Source: Oehlia diaphana
Lineage: Eukaryota; Glomeromycota; Glomeromycetes; Glomerales; Glomeraceae
NCBI GenBank assembly: GCA_003833135.1
Contig: QZLH01000679.1
Coordinates: 23,483-57,576, forward strand
Reading direction: 5' to 3'
Length of the DNA stretch: 34,094 bases
The first letter of the stretch is position 1, and the number at the start of each line of letters is the position of its first letter. The notes under the pieces were generated by a model. The model made no database searches. It saw only the letters and a list, made by a program, of their open reading frames with translations, and had not been told where the DNA came from. This document shows, piece by piece, positions 33,401 through 34,094 of the stretch. The translations under genes and the position numbers were made by a program.

Positions 33401-33720
33401 GTGAATGCTTTAGCTTTGTTATGAAAGATTCTCGTCTTCGCAATGAGAAAGGCAGGTTAATACCGTATAGAGTTGGGGATTATATGGAGTATGCGGATAT
33501 AGCAAAGGAGCAAAACATGGAAATAGATATCAATTATTATTTAGGCACTACGGTTGGAATGTGCGCATGCTTTATTAATGAAGATGATAGCTATCAACCG
33601 CCCCCATCACATAAAATAATGCAGATCAAGGATTCAGATGTGAGAGAAAAGAAGATCGACAAATACTCCCAGGATGAGGCTGAAAGACAGCTTAAAAAAT
33701 ATATAAAAACTTTACAATAA
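30441..33720 (+). pseudogene. family B DNA polymerase pseudogene (virus-like type)
   Basis: About 1093 codons from ATG 30441 to TAA 33718-33720, without introns. Exonuclease motifs: DIE (31242), a NDSDYDW segment (~31501) and a YxxxD-type segment (YCIID, ~32000). Polymerase motifs: DFASLYSSI (motif A; the family usually has SLYPS), KVYMNTFYG (motif B), YGDTDS (motif C, 32833-32850) and GKKKY. A long basic insertion lies between A and B. The short YGDTDS/GKKKY arrangement and lack of introns differ from fungal Pol delta and recall giant-virus (asfarvirus-like) polymerases, such as those reported integrated in Rhizophagus; this origin is inference. Lesions: TGA at 30693, 31239, 31401, 31570, 32167; TAG at 31332, 32437; TAA at 32458; one frameshift between 31404 and 31441. 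It is not functional. Confidence 0.88.
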
Positions 33721-33731
33721 ACCTTTCTAGG

Positions 33732-34094
33732 TACAGTCGTCCCCCTCTATAGTCACCCCTATATAAGAACACTCTCTATTTAGTCATATCATTGTCAAAT
33801 CCCATTTTTTTAAATATTAAAATACCCCTTTTGTAGTCACAAATCGATTATAGTCACTATCACACCAATCGTTAGTCCTGATATAATAATTAACATATGA
33901 AAATTTCCCCTTATATAGTCATATCACGTGATCAATAATGTATTCGGAAAATATATCACGCGTTTTGCGCATAAAATGAATTTTCCTTTTAAGCTGATAA
34001 TCACCACATATTTCGAACTTTTTCTTTACAATATGAAAATGTGTTATTTTTTGATTTCAAACTTTTTTCATTACATAAATTCATACTTTTACAA
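33732..34094. mobile_element. second pogo-like terminus, continues past the window
   Basis: Starts TA-CAGTCGTCCCCCTCTATAG, 11 bases after the polymerase stop codon, and corresponds to the left tip of the 30212-30418 element. The motif TATAGTCAC/TAGTCATATCA recurs at about 33749, 33780, 33833, 33850 and 33917, in the opposite orientation to the main array upstream of the polymerase. No right end is seen before 34094, so it is either a longer element or the other arm of one unit. Confidence 0.6.

Noticed and set aside
30441..33720. Alternative genetic code with TGA as Trp (mitochondrial-type plasmid polymerase)
   Set aside because: TGG is used for Trp at many sites in the same gene, TAG also occurs at apparent Trp sites, there is a frameshift, and neighbouring nuclear genes show the same TGA pattern. 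Decay by transitions is simpler.
1..34094. CRISPR array, rRNA, tRNA or bacterial-type operons
   Set aside because: No regularly spaced direct repeats with unique spacers, no rRNA-like segments and no A/B-box tRNA pairs were seen; introns and gene families are eukaryotic.

Overview
The window is very AT-rich eukaryotic DNA. It has short GT-AG introns (about 65-120 nt), long homopolymers and many decayed genes and mobile elements. The gene families are a TKL-like kinase with an N-terminal CxxC/CxxC module, a BTB/BACK/TLDc-type protein, a chymotrypsin-fold protease-like protein, Tc1 and a family B DNA polymerase. Together they suggest an arbuscular mycorrhizal fungus (Glomeromycota, Rhizophagus-like). 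That is recognition from memory, not a search.

Layout. 1-3530: mostly non-coding; a possible acidic/CxxC gene fragment and a 0.33-kb TIR element. 3533-5790: kinase pseudogene split by a 0.65-kb TIR element that holds a perfect 69-bp inverted repeat. 6500-7190 (-): BTB/BACK/TLDc relic. 9518-9658: hAT-type MITE with a perfect 8-bp target duplication. 10371-14765: the best-preserved unit, a ~4.4-kb DNA transposon with matching terminal inverted repeats around one 8-exon gene (~1080 codons) for a transposase-like protein (HTH, zinc-binding Cys/His, DDE-like core). A single extra base in an A9 run is its only visible lesion. 15506-17450 (-): decayed coiled-coil gene with a duplicated exon. 19975-21988: five degenerate tandem copies of a ~0.4-kb non-coding unit, ending against a truncated transposase-like gene (21985-22811, -). 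23120-24420: candidate TIR element with its own exons. 24546-26998: protease-like pseudogene. 28440-28855 (-): zinc-motif gene relic cut by a Tc1 element (28856-30128, TA duplication, 3 stops). 30212-34094: family B DNA polymerase pseudogene, closely flanked by two facing pogo/Tigger-like termini.

A common thread is decay by G:C to A:T transitions. Most in-frame stops are TGA or TAG where Trp (TGG) or Arg (CGA) is expected. The two Tc1 ends differ only by transitions where they align, and two catalytic motifs carry changes of the same type (GDSG to GDSD, SLYPS to SLYSS). The genes do not form a pathway; the region is an accessory island of transposons and dead gene-family copies with one nearly intact, apparently unclassified transposon.
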